NCBI GenBank assembly: GCA_002104945.1
Contig: MCFH01000060.1
Coordinates: forward strand, 62,001 to 126,000
DNA: 64,000 nucleotides
Reading direction: 5' to 3'
DNA from: Piromyces finnis
Lineage: Eukaryota > Neocallimastigomycota > Neocallimastigomycetes > Neocallimastigales > Neocallimastigaceae
Made by a program: the position numbers and the translations under genes. Every line of letters starts with the position of its first letter. The stretch's first letter is position 1. The notes under the pieces were generated by a model. It worked only from the letters and a program-made list of their open reading frames with translations. It ran no database searches and was not told the origin of the DNA. Below are positions 49,569 through 59,600 of this stretch, one piece after another.

Positions 49569-52500
49569 TTATAAGGAATCTTTTCTCGAAGGAATTTCAA
49601 TTACAAATGGTTGGTATCTATGCTTGATTAGATTACCAACTTTATTCTCTCTAATTTTCATGGAGGAGTCGTTCGACTTATATTTTGACTTTTTAGAGTT
49701 TCTTTCAAACTCTTGTATTAATTGTTTATCTGGAATCTGATCTTCAGAAATCCAAGTGGATTTGTCAAATCCTTTCCATGATAACTTATAAAATGTTTCA
49801 CCATTAACAGATTTCATCTTTTCAATTTTCTCTGGAATTTTTTCAATTAAATCTGTGTTAAGGTGAATGTTCCTCTTCCTACGATTAGACCTGTCGTTAA
49901 ACTTGTTTTCAAAATATGGTTCTAACAATGAAACATGAAAGACTGGATGACATCTCATTGTCTTTGGAAGTTTCAATTTGAAAGCGAGAGAACTAACTTT
50001 TTCAATTATCTCAAATGGACCAAGCATTTGAGGTGCTAATTTTCTCTTTAGGTTAGTTCCAGGAGAATCTTTCAATAACCATACCTTCTTTCCTACTTCG
50101 AACTCCGGGGGAATCATTCTCTTCATATCGGCATATTTCTTATATGTTTCTTTTGCTTTTTCTAAGTTTTCTTTTAATAATTTAAAGTTTTCATTCATAT
50201 CAATTACTCTTTGTTCAGCTCTACTAGGTCTATCATTAGCTGGAATTTCTAAGCTGAACTTTGGATGAAAACCATAATTAGCAAAGAATGGGGATTGATT
50301 TATAGATTGTTGTAAAGTATTATTATATGCAAATTCAGCAAATGGGATAAGATCAACCCAGTTATTCTGCTTTTTATTTATAAAACAACGGAAATATTGT
50401 TCTAATATGCCGTTCACCCTCTCCGTTTGACCATCTGTCTGCGGATGGTTGGCAGTCGATAATGAATGATTGATATTAAGAAGGTCACAAAGTCTTGACC
50501 AAAAGTCAGAAGTAAATTGCGAGCCTCTATCAGAAATGATGGAATCAGGAAGACCATGCAAACGGAAGACATTAGCAATAAAAGCATCAGCAGCAATCGA
50601 AGCAGTAGGAAGACAACGTAAAGGAATGGCGTGAGCAAATTTAGTAAATCTATCGACAACAACCATGAGAGTTGTCATATCTCTGGACTTAGGAAGATCA
50701 ACAATAAAATCAATAGAAATATCAGACCAGGGCCTACTGGGAGTGCCCAAGGGGGATAATAGTCCATAAGGCTTATGTCTGGGGACTTTGGATTTGCAAC
50801 AAGTCACGCAAGATTTGATAAAAGATTTAACGTCTGAATGAAACCTTGGCCACCAAAAGTTTCTGGAAATCAGTTCAGTGGTTTTCTTAATACCGAAATG
50901 ACCAGCAGCAACAGAATCATGATGAAGTTCCAAAACTCTTGTCCTAAGAGATTTAGGAACATAAATAAGATTATTATATAACAAAAATCCTTCATTATCA
51001 ATAATAACTTTATCAATATTTTTAATAGGTGCATTACATGCAGAACCATTCATTTTAAATTGGACAATAGAATTATACAAATCGTCATTTTTAAGTTCTA
51101 ATAAAATAGAATCGATTAACGGTTTGTTATCGCTATGATGAAACGAAATAGTAAGACAAGAAACATCAGAATTAATATTATTCTCTAAATGGTCACTTCT
51201 ACGAGACAGGATATCAGGCTTACCGGATTTCTTTCCAGCTCTATAAATGAGTTTAAAATCAAATCTGGATAAGAACAAATTCCATCTAATTTGTCTCTGA
51301 GATAACATTTCAGGTTTTCTAGGAAATGTTAAATTCTTGTGATCAGTATAAATTATGAACGGATGGCGTGCACCTTCTAAATAATGACGCCATTCTTCAA
51401 GAGCAATTACAATAGCTAAAAGTTCCTTGTCATATATAGGATAGTTTCTTTGACAACTCGTCAAACTTTTAGAAAGAAATGCAATAGGATGTAATTTGCC
51501 ATCAAATTCTTGAGAGAGAATAGCACCGACAGCATAATTACTAGCATCAGTTTCTACAATAAATTGTTTATTACTATCCGCATGTTTCAGAATAGGAGCT
51601 GACGTGAACAGAGATTTTAATAAAATAAAAGCGTCCTGATCTTCTTTCACCCAGTTAAAAGCAACATTCTTTCTAGTGAGTTTGTGAAGAGGGTTTGCAA
51701 TTTTAGCAAAGTCTTTAATAAAAATTCTGTAATAGTTGCATAAACCAATAAAAGACTGAACCTCTTTAACATTCTTGGGAACCGGCCAATCGAGAATTGC
51801 TTTAACTTTATTTTCATCCATTTGCAATCCATCCTTTGAAATGACATAACCAAGAAAAGTGGTTTTCTCAACATCAAACTCACATTTTTCTAATTTAACA
51901 TAAAGATTATTTTCAAGTAGTTTCTTAAGTACCTTTTTAACATGCTCATGATGCTCTTCGATATTATTAGAATAAATAAGGATATCATCAATATACGAGA
52001 TAACAAAATCGTCTAAGTAATCACTGAGAACATCGTTAATAAAGTGTTGAAAAGTTGCAGGTGCATTCTTTAATCCAAAAGGCATAACTAGATATTCATA
52101 ATGACCATACCTAGTACGAAAAGCTGTTTTGTATTCGTCACCTTCTTTAATACGAATAAGATTATAAGCAGATTTGAGATCTAATTTAGTGAAAATTTTA
52201 GCATTTTTCACTCTTTCCAGAAGGTCACTAATTAAAGGTAAAGGATATGAATTACGAATGGTAATGTCATTCAACTTTCTATAATCAATACAAAGTCTCA
52301 GGGAGCCATCCTTCTTTTTAACAAACAAAATTGGAGCCCCTGCAGGAGACGATGATTTCCTAATAAAACCCTTATTTAAATTTTCATCTATATATTTTTT
52401 AAGTTCCTCTCTTTCAACTTCAGTTAATGGATACAAGGGTCCATAAAATAAAGTTGAATCATCCTTAAGCTTGATTTCACAATCATAAGGTCTATGAGGA

Positions 52501-54212
52501 GGTAACACTTCACAATTTTTTTCGTTAAACACTTCTAAAAATTCAATATATTCGGATGGTACGGTGACCATTTTTTCTTTATTTAATTCATTATTCTTAA
52601 TCTTTGTTTCTATTAAACTAAGACTATTTTCATTACATTCATAATTACATTTATTATTACTATTACATGTTTCACTAATTTTACTAATTATACATTTAAC
52701 TTTTTTATTATAATTGTCTCCGTCATCTTCGCTGTCTTCTTCATCATTAATAGTTCTTACTAGGCGTCCTCTAACGTACTCCTTGTCTTCATTATTCGAG
52801 GTGTTTGCATTATCCGAGAGACCGATGGATTTAGCCGATTTTTTCATAATACTTTTGTCGAGGACTTCATGGTCTAATTCGTCCTTCTTAGATTTCTTCT
52901 TACTTTTTCTATTTCTTTTCCCATGGTTACAGTGTCTAGCGCAATATCCCGAACTAAAATTGATTTTCTTGGAATCATAAAAAGCCTCAGGATTGTGCTT
53001 TTTAATCCATGGTAGTCCAAGAATTACGTCGACACCAGGAACCTTTAAACTATATAATTGAATAGTTTCAAAATGATTTCTACATCTTAATATGCACTTT
53101 TCACTCCGTTCCATTACACAAGAAATCCCATCGTTAACTCCTGAAACTCGGAAAGGCTCAACAGTTTCAAAATGAATTCCAATTTCTTTAGCAAGTTCAG
53201 GATTAATAAAACTTAATTCGGATCCTGAATCAACTAACACTCTAACTTTAACTTCCGGAATATTGTTTGTACTTAAATAAAAATCGATAATATTTACGTC
53301 TTTTTTGCTATCCATGACTCCCACTTTATAAATCCTTGGATTAGCAATTCTAGGAGTCTTTTCCTTAATAATCCGGAATACTCTTTTTGGTTTAACTCTA
53401 TTAGGACAATTGAATTTCAAATGTCCTGGTTTCTTGCAAAGAAAACAAACACCCTTTTTTCTTTCTTCTTCAAAATTATTTGATCTCTCCTCATAACGAC
53501 CGCTGGATCCTTGAATGTTGATATAACGCTTACGTTTCCTATCCGCACTAATTTTAAAAACATCAACATCCATAGGATCTCCCGCAATCCTATTGTTAAA
53601 ATAGAATTCACTTAAAGAATTTCTTTTCATCATATCTTCAACCAAAATTGTTGAAGATATTAACTGTTCCATTGAATTTGGATTGGTTTCAACAAAAGCC
53701 AACTTTTCTCTTAACTGTGGGTTTAAACCTTTCAGAAACATATAGATCTTTGCACTTTCATTAAAGTTTGAATTTTGGCTTATTCTTTGAAACTCGGTAA
53801 TATAATCAACAACATATCCAAGTTTTTTTTGTCGGATGTTGTCTAATTTACCATTCGCAACAACAGTATCATAACGGTCACATCCGAAATTAGCCCTCAA
53901 ACGATCTATAAATTCATCATAATTGTTTAATATCCCACTATTATTCCGCATTAGTGATGAAGCCCATTCCAACGGTTTCCCAGAGAAGTAGGAAATAACG
54001 AAGTCAACCCGGACGCGATCTGTATTATACAGTGCCGGTCGAGTTCGGAAAACCAATTCCACTCTGGTTAAAAAACCATCTAATTCCCTTTGCCTACCAG
54101 TGAATAATGGTGGAGCATTAATAATGCTTCCATGATTCCCAGCAGCATTCTCCATTCTATCCGTCATTTCCTCCAAATTCCAATTATCAAATATATTTAT
54201 TAATTCCTCCAA
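49569..54212 (-). CDS. gag-pol: Chromovirus II gag-pol polyprotein
   Basis: A single 1547-residue polyprotein for retrotransposition. Gag capsid-like region about 30-210; CCHC knuckle C256, C259, H264, C269; protease active site D328-S-G with ILGLPW at 397-402; reverse transcriptase about 580-850 with YIDD at 740-743; RNase H acidic residues including D889 and D957; integrase HHCC zinc site (H1097 or H1098, H1105, C1135, C1138) and catalytic D1168, D1228, E1264 (D,D35E); GPF module near 1398; C-terminal chromodomain about 1455-1505 (LSWKGF, STW). The chromodomain in this group steers integration towards modified chromatin. No stop or shift interrupts the frame. The conserved N-terminus opens at TTG (54212); the first in-frame ATG is codon 16. 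An upstream in-frame TAG lies seven codons before, so the start is uncertain. Confidence 0.95.
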   Translation of the reverse strand: MEELINIFDNWNLEEMTDRMENAAGNHGSIINAPPLFTGRQRELDGFLTRVELVFRTRPALYNTDRVRVDFVISYFSGKPLEWASSLMRNNSGILNNYDEFIDRLRANFGCDRYDTVVANGKLDNIRQKKLGYVVDYITEFQRISQNSNFNESAKIYMFLKGLNPQLREKLAFVETNPNSMEQLISSTILVEDMMKRNSLSEFYFNNRIAGDPMDVDVFKISADRKRKRYINIQGSSGRYEERSNNFEEERKKGVCFLCKKPGHLKFNCPNRVKPKRVFRIIKEKTPRIANPRIYKVGVMDSKKDVNIIDFYLSTNNIPEVKVRVLVDSGSELSFINPELAKEIGIHFETVEPFRVSGVNDGISCVMERSEKCILRCRNHFETIQLYSLKVPGVDVILGLPWIKKHNPEAFYDSKKINFSSGYCARHCNHGKRNRKSKKKSKKDELDHEVLDKSIMKKSAKSIGLSDNANTSNNEDKEYVRGRLVRTINDEEDSEDDGDNYNKKVKCIISKISETCNSNNKCNYECNENSLSLIETKIKNNELNKEKMVTVPSEYIEFLEVFNEKNCEVLPPHRPYDCEIKLKDDSTLFYGPLYPLTEVEREELKKYIDENLNKGFIRKSSSPAGAPILFVKKKDGSLRLCIDYRKLNDITIRNSYPLPLISDLLERVKNAKIFTKLDLKSAYNLIRIKEGDEYKTAFRTRYGHYEYLVMPFGLKNAPATFQHFINDVLSDYLDDFVISYIDDILIYSNNIEEHHEHVKKVLKKLLENNLYVKLEKCEFDVEKTTFLGYVISKDGLQMDENKVKAILDWPVPKNVKEVQSFIGLCNYYRIFIKDFAKIANPLHKLTRKNVAFNWVKEDQDAFILLKSLFTSAPILKHADSNKQFIVETDASNYAVGAILSQEFDGKLHPIAFLSKSLTSCQRNYPIYDKELLAIVIALEEWRHYLEGARHPFIIYTDHKNLTFPRKPEMLSQRQIRWNLFLSRFDFKLIYRAGKKSGKPDILSRRSDHLENNINSDVSCLTISFHHSDNKPLIDSILLELKNDDLYNSIVQFKMNGSACNAPIKNIDKVIIDNEGFLLYNNLIYVPKSLRTRVLELHHDSVAAGHFGIKKTTELISRNFWWPRFHSDVKSFIKSCVTCCKSKVPRHKPYGLLSPLGTPSRPWSDISIDFIVDLPKSRDMTTLMVVVDRFTKFAHAIPLRCLPTASIAADAFIANVFRLHGLPDSIISDRGSQFTSDFWSRLCDLLNINHSLSTANHPQTDGQTERVNGILEQYFRCFINKKQNNWVDLIPFAEFAYNNTLQQSINQSPFFANYGFHPKFSLEIPANDRPSRAEQRVIDMNENFKLLKENLEKAKETYKKYADMKRMIPPEFEVGKKVWLLKDSPGTNLKRKLAPQMLGPFEIIEKVSSLAFKLKLPKTMRCHPVFHVSLLEPYFENKFNDRSNRRKRNIHLNTDLIEKIPEKIEKMKSVNGETFYKLSWKGFDKSTWISEDQIPDKQLIQEFERNSKKSKYKSNDSSMKIRENKVGNLIKHRYQPFVIEIPSRKDSL

Positions 54213-54281
54213 TTCACCAACTAGACACTAAATGAAAAAATTAAGATTACCGATTGTTTCCTGCTACTATTACAAGCAAGT

Positions 54282-54328
<47 letters not shown>
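54282..54328. repeat. Poly(T) tract (poly(A) in the leader of II)
   Basis: About 46 T in the plus strand, so a long poly(A) in the element II RNA some 70-115 nt upstream of gag. It may help cap-independent translation, but that is only a suggestion. Confidence 0.85.
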
Positions 54329-54332
<4 letters not shown>

Positions 54333-54428
54333 CAAAGTAACTAAAGAAAAATCTATACTAAAACGTTGCTTCAGACTCTCTCTGTATGTTACAGTGTCGA
54401 GCAAGATAATAGAATAAATTTATAAAAA

Positions 54429-54588
54429 TGGTAGCTCACAAAGACACTAGTAGTTATCCAAGATATCCGGTAGTTCCAAAAGATATCAGTAGTTATCCAA
54501 AATATCTGGTAGTTTCAAAAGATATCAGTAGTTATCCAAAATACCTGGTAGTTCCCAAAGTTATCAGTAGTTATCCAAGATATCCTAA
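54429..54588 (-). repeat. Leader tandem repeat of II (39-bp unit, 4 copies)
   Basis: On the plus strand each unit reads GGTAGTTCCAAAAGATATCA then GTAGTTATCCAAAATATCT, with small changes. On the coding strand this gives ACTACC(A/G) and ACTACTG alternating about every 20 nt. The short plus-strand reading frame over it (54428-54610) is a by-product of the repeat. Confidence 0.9.
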
Positions 54589-54610
54589 CGTACTCTTATT
54601 TGTATGTTAG

Positions 54611-54621
54611 GTAATTGTTAT
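54611..54621 (-). promoter_or_regulatory. Putative self-primer binding site of II
   Basis: ATAACAATTAC on the coding strand directly after the 5' LTR. Its reverse complement lies at 54746-54756 in the LTR, with TATAAATAG at 54783-54791, 35 nt upstream. Confidence 0.72.
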
Positions 54622-55227
54622 TGTAATGTTGAACACTGAAAGAATAGATTAGGATATCTATTCTATTACAATAACACAAGATTTTGAAAAAATAAAATAA
54701 AAAATTGTTTTATAAAATATCTTTTATTATAATAGAATTTTAATAATAACAATTACATCGATAAAATGATGAAAAATATCTTCTATTTATATTTTTCCTA
54801 AATACATTTATATTATATTATAACTATTTATTTCTTATATATTATTATTTAAAATCTACACTAAAATCTTAATTATTAATAAATATTTAAACTATAACTA
54901 TTTTTAGTAAAATACAATTGGCAATTCAAATTAAGTACTATTTAATTTGAATATGTGCCCATGTATTATTGATATATTAATCATTTATTATTTATCTATT
55001 TCTATAAAAAAACAATACTAAAACTAGGGATTTAAATTGAGAATATTAATTTGCTTGTTAAACATTAAAAATAAATTAATAATTTATTTTGTTTTAAACT
55101 TTAATTATTAATAAATAAATTATGTCTCATTTTCTTTTTCTGAATATAATTTGTGTAACTTAAACAATAATACTTGTGGCTTAAGTTACATTAAAGATAT
55201 CAAACAGAGGCGTTTGATATCTTTACA
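54622..55227 (-). repeat. 5' LTR of chromovirus II
   Basis: 606 bp, with the promoter on the minus strand. U3 would run from 55227 to 54757, and R plus U5 (about 135 bp) from 54756 to 54622 if the transcript begins at the self-primer sequence. Confidence 0.93.
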
Positions 55228-55498
55228 GTTATAATTATATACATTAATTATTATTATAGCTATTAATTTACTTTAATACTAACGCTAAAGTATTTAACGT
55301 TAGTTTTAACTATACTATTTAACTATATTAGTTTATTTTCTTTACCACTTGATTGGGTAAAGCAAATAAACTTCCTATTTAATTAATAACCATTAATATA
55401 TGGTTATACATATATCTGGCCAATAAATGGTGACCAGAATATATGGTTTCAATTGAAATATTTGTGGGCAAACTTATGGCCACAAATATTTCTTACAA

Positions 55499-56060
55499 TG
55501 GTACGTATTATTTAATAATACCATAAATTTAATTATTTATTTTATTTCCAGGAGTCGAACAAAAGGGATTTATACAAAATAATATATTCTAATAAAAGAA
55601 TAAAAAAAATGATTATTTGTATATTTATTTATATTATAACTAATAATTATTTTTTAGTGTTATTAATTATTTTGCTTTTACTTTTATTATTTTTAACAAT
55701 TTATACACAAAGTATTTGAATATAAGAAAAAAAAGGATTAAACATAAAAAAAAATCTTATTTGTAACTTTCTCTTTTATTTTATTAATAAAAATAATTTT
55801 AAGTACATTTATATATTTAATATAAAAAAATATTTTTAGTTAAAACAGATATAAAAATTCTCAATAATTAATTATATTTATCAAAGAACTCTCTTTTCTT
55901 AATAAAAGTGAATTTTTGTTATTTTTATATAAAATTTTTATAATATTTTATTGGTTATTCAATAATAGATTAAATTATTATTTTTCTTAAATAATTGCTA
56001 ACCCTTAAAAATAACTATATAAATTTAATATTTTTAACTATATAATTTTATCACGTATCA
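55499..56060 (-). repeat. 3' LTR of element III
   Basis: 562 bp. The ends are unusually long inverted repeats for an LTR, TGGTACGT...ACGTATCA (seven of eight positions pair). The adjoining GGCGGAGGCATC on the coding strand is the possible polypurine tract. Confidence 0.9.
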
Positions 56061-56157
56061 AGATGCCTCCGCCGAAATTAAACTTCGTCTCCTGAAGTCT
56101 TATGGCAAGCATTGATATACGATAAAACAAAGGAAAATTTTAGTATTATCATTATTA

Positions 56158-56196
<39 letters not shown>

Positions 56197-56522
56197 TTAG
56201 ATTTCGAAATTTAAATTTTTTTTTTTTTTTTTTTTATATATATATACTAAATAAAAATTATTATTATAATTATTATTTATAATTATTATATTAAAATTAT
56301 TAATTATTATTTGATCAAATTTACAATTTGAATTTTGAAATTTTGAAATTTTGAAATTTCACAATTACTATTAATTGAAATGTATTTTTCCATCAACTGA
56401 AATTCTTTTAAATTATTTTTGTAAGTATTAAATTTTTATATATATTTGTAATATTGTTTATTTATTATGATTACTACTATCATTTATTAGTATTATTTAT
56501 TATTATTTATTATTTATTTATT

Positions 56523-56579
<57 letters not shown>

Positions 56580-56599
56580 TTATTTTATTTTATTTTATT

Positions 56600-56640
<41 letters not shown>

Positions 56641-56659
56641 TTCCTTAAAATTTCACTTT
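56061..56659. other. 3' untranslated region of element III
   Basis: Low-complexity sequence between the pol stop and the 3' LTR: T-runs at about 56165-56190 and 56216-56235, (ATT)n at 56531-56580, TATTT repeats and a T-run of about 36 (56602-56637). No gene. The short plus-strand frame at 56454-56648 is repeat sequence only. Confidence 0.8.
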
Positions 56660-59600
56660 TCATTCTTCATTTACATATCCTACATAAGAGGTATAATACG
56701 GAATTATATTTTTAAGGTGAATATTGCGTTCGGCTATTTCCCCTGTCTGTGGGTCACATACCGTCACAGTGTTGAATTGTCGTTTAATAATTTTTAAAGG
56801 TCCAATAAAGTACGGGTCCAATTTTCGACGATTGAAGTGTTTTATCAAAACAAGGTCTCCGGGTTTAAATTCACTTCTTAATCTCCTTATTTGTTTTCTT
56901 CTATCCCTCCAAACCTCATTTGCAGTCTCAATATTGTTTATTGCTTCCTGAATCCAGTTATGGTGAGTAATAAATTTTCTAAGGTAGTATTCATCATCTG
57001 TTTCTTCAGGTCCTTTTTTATCTAAATTTATTGATAATTCAAATGGTTGCATATCTCTGCGACCATATAATAATTCAAAACTACTAAATTTTGTTACTTC
57101 ATTTTTAGCAGTTCGAAGTGCCCATAAAGCGCTAGGTAATATATCGTCCCATTCTTCATTATTTTTTCCTAACACTCTTAAATATTTTGAAATTTCTTTA
57201 TTTCTGTTTTCAATTTGTCCATTTGAAGCAGGATGGTAAGTTGTAATATATTGTACAAACACATCATTAAGATCTAGGAATGCTTTAGTTCTATCTGAAC
57301 TAAATTGTGGTCCATTATCTGTAACCAAGACTTCTGGAATACCATGCCTACAAAACACTTCCGTTAAAAATCTTATCACATCTTCAGATTCAGTTTTTAT
57401 TAATGGGGAAGCCTCTACCCATTTAGTCATATAGTCCACTAAAGCAATAATATACCTTGAGCCTCTTTTAGTGGTATTTAAAGGTCCTATTAAGTCCAAA
57501 CTAACACGAGTAAAAGGAAGTTCTGGTGGAGTAGCAATATTTTCAGGATATTTATTTAATGGTTGCACTTTACATGTTTGACATTTATGGCAACCTTTGA
57601 TGAATAATTTTATATCTTTAGACATTCCTTTCCAATAATAATCTCTACATAACCTATGATATGTTTTATAAATACCTTCATGTCCTATTGCATGAGCTTG
57701 AGCTATTAATCGGATTTTCTCATTATTATCAGTAATTATTTTCCTAAAATTATCTCCATGTTTATAATATTCTATTCCATCAATTAAAATAATTCTTTTT
57801 TTTATAAAGTCATTGAAAAAATTATTTAACATTACTCTTTGTTCATTACTATCACCTACACGAATATCTCCATTTACGTCTTTATTTTCAACTATCACGT
57901 TTGCTATTTCTTTACTAATATCAACATTTTTACTAACATTTATAATATCGTCATCAAATCTAACTTTCTTTTTTATTTTACTTTTTGTAGTAACTATTTT
58001 ATTTTTATTTCCAACTTCATTAGAATAATCATTAGCATTATTAAATTCAGAAATATTAATTTTACTATTTTTTTTTTCATCATTATTAATAATTACAGGG
58101 GTTTGAGAACTCTCCATTCTAGATAAAGCGTCTGCTAGAACATTCTTCTTCCCCTCCTCAAATTGAACAATCACCCTTAATGCACTAAATTCAGTAATCC
58201 ATTTTATGTGGCGGCTTGTTGTTGGTTCCTTATTTTTGAAAATGCTGACTAAAGGTTTGTGATCTGTAATTAATAAAGTATCAAAATTATTACCTGTAAT
58301 AAATGATTTAAATTTCATAACACAATAATAGGCGGCAGTTCCCTCAAGTTCAGTAATACTATAATGTCTTTCAGTATCAGATAGGGTACGACTCTGGTAG
58401 TATAATGGTTTCTCAAATTTATCTTTGTCCAATTGTATTAAAACACCACCGATACCACTTCTAGAAGCATCCGTTCTTATAATAAAGGGTTTGCTAAAAT
58501 CAGGCGGAGAAAGAATTGGAGCCGAAGCTAACTTTAATTTTAAATTTTCAAAAGAATTAGAACAAGAATCGGACCATTCGTAAGGAATACCTATTTTAGT
58601 GAGCTCGTATAGTGGTTGAGCTACTTGTGCAAAGTTAGAAATAAACTTACGGTAATACCCAACTGCACCTAAAAAGGAACGAAGTTGTTTAATGTTTTTA
58701 GGTGGAATCCAATTTAATATAACATTTATTTTCGAGTCCAAAGGTTTTAAACCATCAACAGAAAGTAGATGACCTAATAATTCAACTTCTTGCTTAAAGA
58801 AATTACATTTATCAATATTTATTTTCAAACCATTATCTTTTAAAATTTGAAATACAGAAGCTAAGTCAGTGACATGTTGTTCTAGAGAATTAGAAAAAAT
58901 AACTAAATCATCAATATAAACGAACACAGACTTTCCAATTAAATCAAAAAATATTCTGTTCATTTCCCTTTGGAAAGTCGCAGGTGCATTACACAAACCG
59001 AAGGGCATAACAACAAAATTATAATTACCAAAAATAGTGGTAAAACAAGTTTTATCTTTATCATCAGGATGCATTGGAATCTGATGGTATCCTGAGAACA
59101 AATCAATAGTACTTAAAACTGCGGCATTATTACCTACATAATACAGAATGTCGTCTATAAGGGGGAGAGCATAGGAGACTTTAATTGTAAAATTATTCAA
59201 CATTCGATAATCTACACACATTCTTACTTGGTTATTCTTTTTCGGAACCAAAACTACAGGTGAAGACCAAGGTGAATGGGATGGTTCAATAAGACCATTC
59301 TCTATGAGCTTAGTAAGTTCTACCTTTAGAGCATCAGCTTTAACTTTCGGTAATCTATAGGCTCTCTGTTTAATCGGTTTAGTATTTGGTAGCAAGTCAA
59401 TATGATGAGGAAGTAATTTAGTCTTACCTAAATCATCTGTTTTAATGGCTATTACCTCCATAAAGTTGTTAAAGACATCCTTCATCTTGTTTTGAATATC
59501 CAAAGGTAATACAGTAATAATATTATTTATTATGTTTCTTTTAATTTCTAAATTATTCAATTTTATATCTAAACCTTGATTATTAGTAGTTGATTCACTA

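Larger units (their letters stand above)
48927..55227 (-). mobile_element. Chromovirus II (Ty3/gypsy), full length and apparently intact
   Basis: A 6301-bp minus-strand element with two 606-bp LTRs (48927-49532 and 54622-55227) that look identical, target duplication GTTAT (48922-48926 and 55228-55232), a self-primer site, a repeated leader and one uninterrupted 1547-codon gag-pol frame. It is the best candidate for an active element in the window and could have supplied enzymes to Ia and Ib. Confidence 0.95.
48697..55497 (-). mobile_element. Putative solo LTR, family sLTR-g (split by chromovirus II)
   Basis: Left part 48697-48926 (TGTAAAAGG...) and right part 55233-55497 (...TTTCTTACA), about 495 bp when chromovirus II is set aside. 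On the minus strand a TATAG-like box precedes the inverted repeat ACTAACG/CGTTAGT (about 55283-55310), the same layout as the other solo LTRs. No clear target duplication, so this call is tentative. A fragment also occurs at 19282-19334. Confidence 0.5.

Noticed and set aside
54428-54610. 60-codon plus-strand reading frame
   Set aside because: It is the 39-bp leader repeat of chromovirus II read antisense; a unit length divisible by three keeps it open.
56454-56648. Short plus-strand reading frame
   Set aside because: ATT and T-run sequence in the 3' untranslated region of element III.
57813-58126. Plus-strand reading frames opposite element III pol, some with hydrophobic runs
   Set aside because: They are antisense to a conserved pol frame; the Phe/Ile/Leu bias comes from antisense Asn/Lys codons.
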